64,000 nt of DNA from positions 372,001 through 436,000 of the forward strand of contig NZ_CATNHF010000001.1 of the NCBI RefSeq assembly GCF_950097975.1, in the 5' to 3' direction. Position 1 is the stretch's first letter, and every line of letters starts with the position of its first letter. The notes beneath the pieces were generated by a model, which made no database searches, was not told the origin of the DNA, and saw only the letters and a program-made list of their open reading frames with translations. This document shows, in pieces, positions 62,805 through 64,000 of this stretch. The position numbers and the translations under genes were made by a program. The stretch comes from Microbacterium sp. T2.11-28. Its GTDB lineage: Bacteria > Actinomycetota > Actinomycetes > Actinomycetales > Microbacteriaceae.

Positions 62805-64000
62805 ATGACACGGAAGCTCGTAGATCTCTACCTCAGGCTCAGCGTTGACCGTGAGGGGAAAGACTCTCTGGAGCGACAGGAAGCCGACCTTCGAGCATGG
62901 GCGAAGCGCGAGAAGCTCACCGTGCGGAAGGTCTGGAAGGACGCGGGCAAGTCGGGCTTCAAGGCCGACGTCCACCGACAGAACTTCGAGTCAGCCGTTC
63001 ACGCCGTCAGTACCGGCGAGGTCGGCACGCTGGCCGTCTGGAAGCTCGACCGGCTCTCCCGTCGCGGCGCTGGCCAGGTGGGTCTACTGCTCGATCAGGT
63101 GGAAGCCGCCGGATCGCGCATCGTCTTCCTGAAGGACAATCTCGATAGCCGCGAGTCCTCAAACCGAATGCTCATCATCATGGTCTCGGAGCAAGCCCGC
63201 GCCGAGTCCGCGAACACCAAGCTGAGGGTGCGCGAGAAGATCGCCGCCGACGCGATCAGGGGCGTCCCCAAGGGTGGAACACGCCCCTTCGGATGGGAGC
63301 CGGGCGGCATCACGCTTCGACCCTCTGAGGCCGATCTAGTGCGCGTGGCCGTGGCCGACTATCTCGGCGGTCGGCGCTCCCTGCTGAGGATCGCGAAGGA
63401 CTGGAACGCGGCGGGCGTGCAGACAGACGGGATGAAGCGCGAGCGCGTCGGGCGTGACGGCGTGAAGCGCCCCGCCCGTGGCATCTGGACGGCGACGACG
63501 GTTCGTCAGCTACTGCTTCGTGAGCGCAACGCGGGGCTACTAGTGCACGACGGCGCGGTGATGCCCAAGAGCAAGATCAAGCCCATCATCACGACGGAAG
63601 AGCATGAGGCGCTGAAGGGTCGCGTCAAGGCCGGAACGCCCCTCTCTGAGCGCGCTGTGACCTTGCTTGGCGGCATCATTCGGTGCGAGTGCGGAGCACC
63701 GATGCACGGCACGATGAGCTACAGCCAGCGGGCCAAGGAGCGGGGCAACGTCCCGGCGGGCAAGCGCTACACATACACGCATTACAAGTGCTCTCAGGCG
63801 CTCTATGACAAGTCGCGTCGGCACGCATCCATCGTGCAGAAGATCGTGGATGACCTCATCATCGCGATGCTGTGGGCGGACCTGTACAGCGGCAAGCTCG
63901 ACACGCCCGGCGACGACGTGACGGCGGCGCTCGCGGACGTCAGCGCGCGGCTGAGGGAGAACTCCGAGGGCATCGACCACATCGCGGGAGTGCTGAACGA
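62805..64000 (+). CDS. large serine recombinase (phage-type integrase), partial
   Basis: The frame is open from ATG 62805 to the window edge, giving 398 residues without the C-terminus. The N-terminal resolvase domain has the nucleophile Ser13 in Y-L-R-L-S-V-D, then V-W-K-L-D-R-L-S-R-R-G and a recombinase domain. A zinc-ribbon with C-E-C (294-296) and a further Cys near 329 follows. A coiled-coil region is beginning at the edge. This is the layout of phiC31-like integrases, which insert phages or conjugative elements at a specific site. Codon use is less GC-extreme than the host genes, a sign of transfer. Confidence 0.93.
   Translation, partial: MTRKLVDLYLRLSVDREGKDSLERQEADLRAWAKREKLTVRKVWKDAGKSGFKADVHRQNFESAVHAVSTGEVGTLAVWKLDRLSRRGAGQVGLLLDQVEAAGSRIVFLKDNLDSRESSNRMLIIMVSEQARAESANTKLRVREKIAADAIRGVPKGGTRPFGWEPGGITLRPSEADLVRVAVADYLGGRRSLLRIAKDWNAAGVQTDGMKRERVGRDGVKRPARGIWTATTVRQLLLRERNAGLLVHDGAVMPKSKIKPIITTEEHEALKGRVKAGTPLSERAVTLLGGIIRCECGAPMHGTMSYSQRAKERGNVPAGKRYTYTHYKCSQALYDKSRRHASIVQKIVDDLIIAMLWADLYSGKLDTPGDDVTAALADVSARLRENSEGIDHIAGVLN

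Overview
The window looks like a chromosomal segment of a high-G+C actinobacterium, most likely Microbacteriaceae and plausibly Microbacterium. Support comes from the very G/C-rich third codon positions, frequent GTG starts, ATGA/GTGA gene overlaps, leaderless starts, a cell-division ATPase FtsE with a long Ala/Pro tail, the small actinobacterial Cys-rich protein at 41641-41760, and the smpB-ftsX-ftsE-prfB neighbourhood. The genus is an inference from gene content, not from a database match.

Layout. 1-6.6 kb: envelope and core biosynthesis on the minus strand (leuC, leuD, murA, a PlsC-type acyltransferase, gpsA, ddl), with a partial DUF3515 gene at the left edge. A Leu-rich leader peptide with a strong hairpin precedes leuCD. 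6.7-10.7 kb: a TerC membrane protein with a structured leader, divergent from a sigma factor/DUF4349 pair, then tRNA-Glu and a metallo-beta-lactamase-fold hydrolase. 10.8-14.9 kb: fructose PTS operon fruR-fruK-fruA-ptsH. 15.2-20.1 kb: an unusual glycine-heptad membrane protein, a probable 2OG-Fe(II) oxygenase behind an iron-box-like site, and a solitary GmrSD-type (DUF262/DUF1524) restriction enzyme. 20.1-30.4 kb: tRNA-Gln, gltX, a LysR regulator with a divergent PLP enzyme, a transporter/FAH-hydrolase/ilvE/leuB run, and a TetR-controlled DHA2 exporter. 30.4-41.3 kb: serA, cutC with two membrane proteins, and an otsA-otsB-ilvD-ilvB-ilvN-ilvC run.

41.3-46.2 kb is a ketone-body module (3-hydroxybutyrate dehydrogenase, two-subunit 3-oxoacid CoA-transferase, thiolase) with an IclR regulator. 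46.2-52.1 kb: a MarR/MFS pair, tRNA-Lys, a HisN-like phosphatase, a lipoprotein, a flavin amine oxidase and an unknown membrane protein. 52.2-60.0 kb: trans-translation (tmRNA, smpB), ftsX-ftsE and prfB. A secreted/cell-surface module (DUF4397 protein, sortase, sigma factor, anti-sigma factor) sits between prfB and ftsE. 60-62.8 kb: an MFS gene and the 3' end of a tad (Flp pilus) cluster.

At about 62.79 kb the tad cluster stops abruptly and a large serine integrase begins, running off the right edge. This looks like the left end of an integrated phage or other integrative element.

Functionally, the window carries most of leucine/isoleucine/valine biosynthesis (leuB, leuC, leuD, ilvB, ilvN, ilvC, ilvD, ilvE), spread over three places with several candidate RNA control elements. 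The most promising less-described items are the glycine-heptad protein, the iron-box oxygenase next to the restriction enzyme, the leuCD leader, the DUF4397/sortase/sigma module, and the integrase junction.
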